A stretch of DNA of 14,333 bases from contig JBBRQD010000132.1 of the NCBI GenBank assembly GCA_038227045.1, positions 1 through 14,333 on the forward strand, in the 5' to 3' direction. Under the pieces are notes generated by a model. That model did not search any database, was not told where the DNA came from, and saw only the letters and a list, made by a program, of their open reading frames with translations. This DNA is from JANXLS01 sp038227045. Lineage in GTDB: Bacteria > Planctomycetota > SZUA-567 > H5-PLA8. Both the position numbers and the translations under genes were made by a program. Below, piece after piece: positions 14,230 through 14,333 of the stretch. Position 1 is the stretch's first letter; each line of letters begins with the position of its first letter.

Positions 14230-14333
14230 TTATGCCGCAGCGCGGTAATAATGATTGAGCAAGCCGCCAAGCCAGCTTTGGCATTGAATCTCCGTGGCAT
14301 TGGGTGCTTGATCTGACGATTGGATGGCGACTG
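14230..14333 (-). CDS. Possible C-terminal tail of a gene entering from the right edge
   Basis: One minus-strand frame is open from the edge to TAA at 14230-14232 (34 residues) and ends WLGGLLNHYYRAAA. The ending vaguely resembles tails of some transposase or integrase proteins from Planctomycetes-like genomes, but I cannot name a family. A competing frame with an ATG spans 14049-14300 and looks random. If real, this tail together with the truncated repA suggests an insertion replaced the repA 5' part. Confidence 0.25.
   Translation of the reverse strand, partial: VAIQSSDQAPNATEIQCQSWLGGLLNHYYRAAA

Noticed and set aside
14049..14300. 83-residue minus-strand frame upstream of the repA remnant
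   Set aside because: It does not resemble the missing RepA N-terminus, and its composition looks random.
13333..14333. CRISPR-like repeat array
   Set aside because: The three 17-base repeats are too short, unevenly spaced and few, and no cas gene is present.

Overview
This is moderately GC-rich bacterial DNA (roughly 50-60% by eye) with four blocks. The tyrosine integrase, the zinc-finger-like element gene and the overall protein style remind me most of the Planctomycetes-Verrucomicrobia-Lentisphaerae group. That is an impression from remembered sequences, not a test, and no ribosomal or other marker gene is present.

Block 1 (1-1865, minus strand) is a chromosomal-type recD2 helicase gene cut by the left window edge. 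Block 2 (about 2012-6440) is a mobile-element backbone. A tyrosine integrase and an excisionase-like helix-turn-helix protein lie on the minus strand. Divergent from them on the plus strand is a tight run of three genes: a LexA-type self-cleaving repressor, an unrecognised 391-residue protein, and a 276-residue protein with a Cys/His finger that looks like the front half of a mobile-element replication protein.

Block 3 (about 6449-13332, plus strand) is a polymorphic-toxin cassette. It starts with a 1485-residue protein ending in pre-toxin region, Hint autoprotease and His-Me-finger (HNH-like) nuclease. Sixteen bases later comes a 174-residue protein that resembles the DUF1629/Imm11 immunity family. 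Ten bases after that comes a secreted 624-residue helical-repeat protein of unknown role. The toxin gene starts inside the last codons of the 276-residue gene, has no signal peptide and changes codon style at about 7370. It therefore looks like a chimera or a 5'-truncated gene spliced onto the mobile element.

Block 4 (13333-14333) holds plasmid-like debris. There is a C-terminal remnant of a RepA-type replication initiator on the minus strand. Just beyond its 3' end are two perfect DnaA boxes (TTATCCACA), three CTAYAGGT repeats and three copies of a 17-bp repeat. This resembles an iteron origin, although the 17-bp repeats could instead be the end of an IS21-like element. A 34-residue frame at the right edge may be the tail of another gene.

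Working model: the integrase/LexA element carries or abuts the toxin-immunity module. LexA would link element behaviour to DNA damage, Hint would release the nuclease, and the downstream protein would protect the producer. The most interesting items are the toxin-Hint-nuclease/immunity set with its secreted third gene, the chimeric junction at 6431-6460, the 391/276-residue gene pair, and the origin-like repeat cluster.
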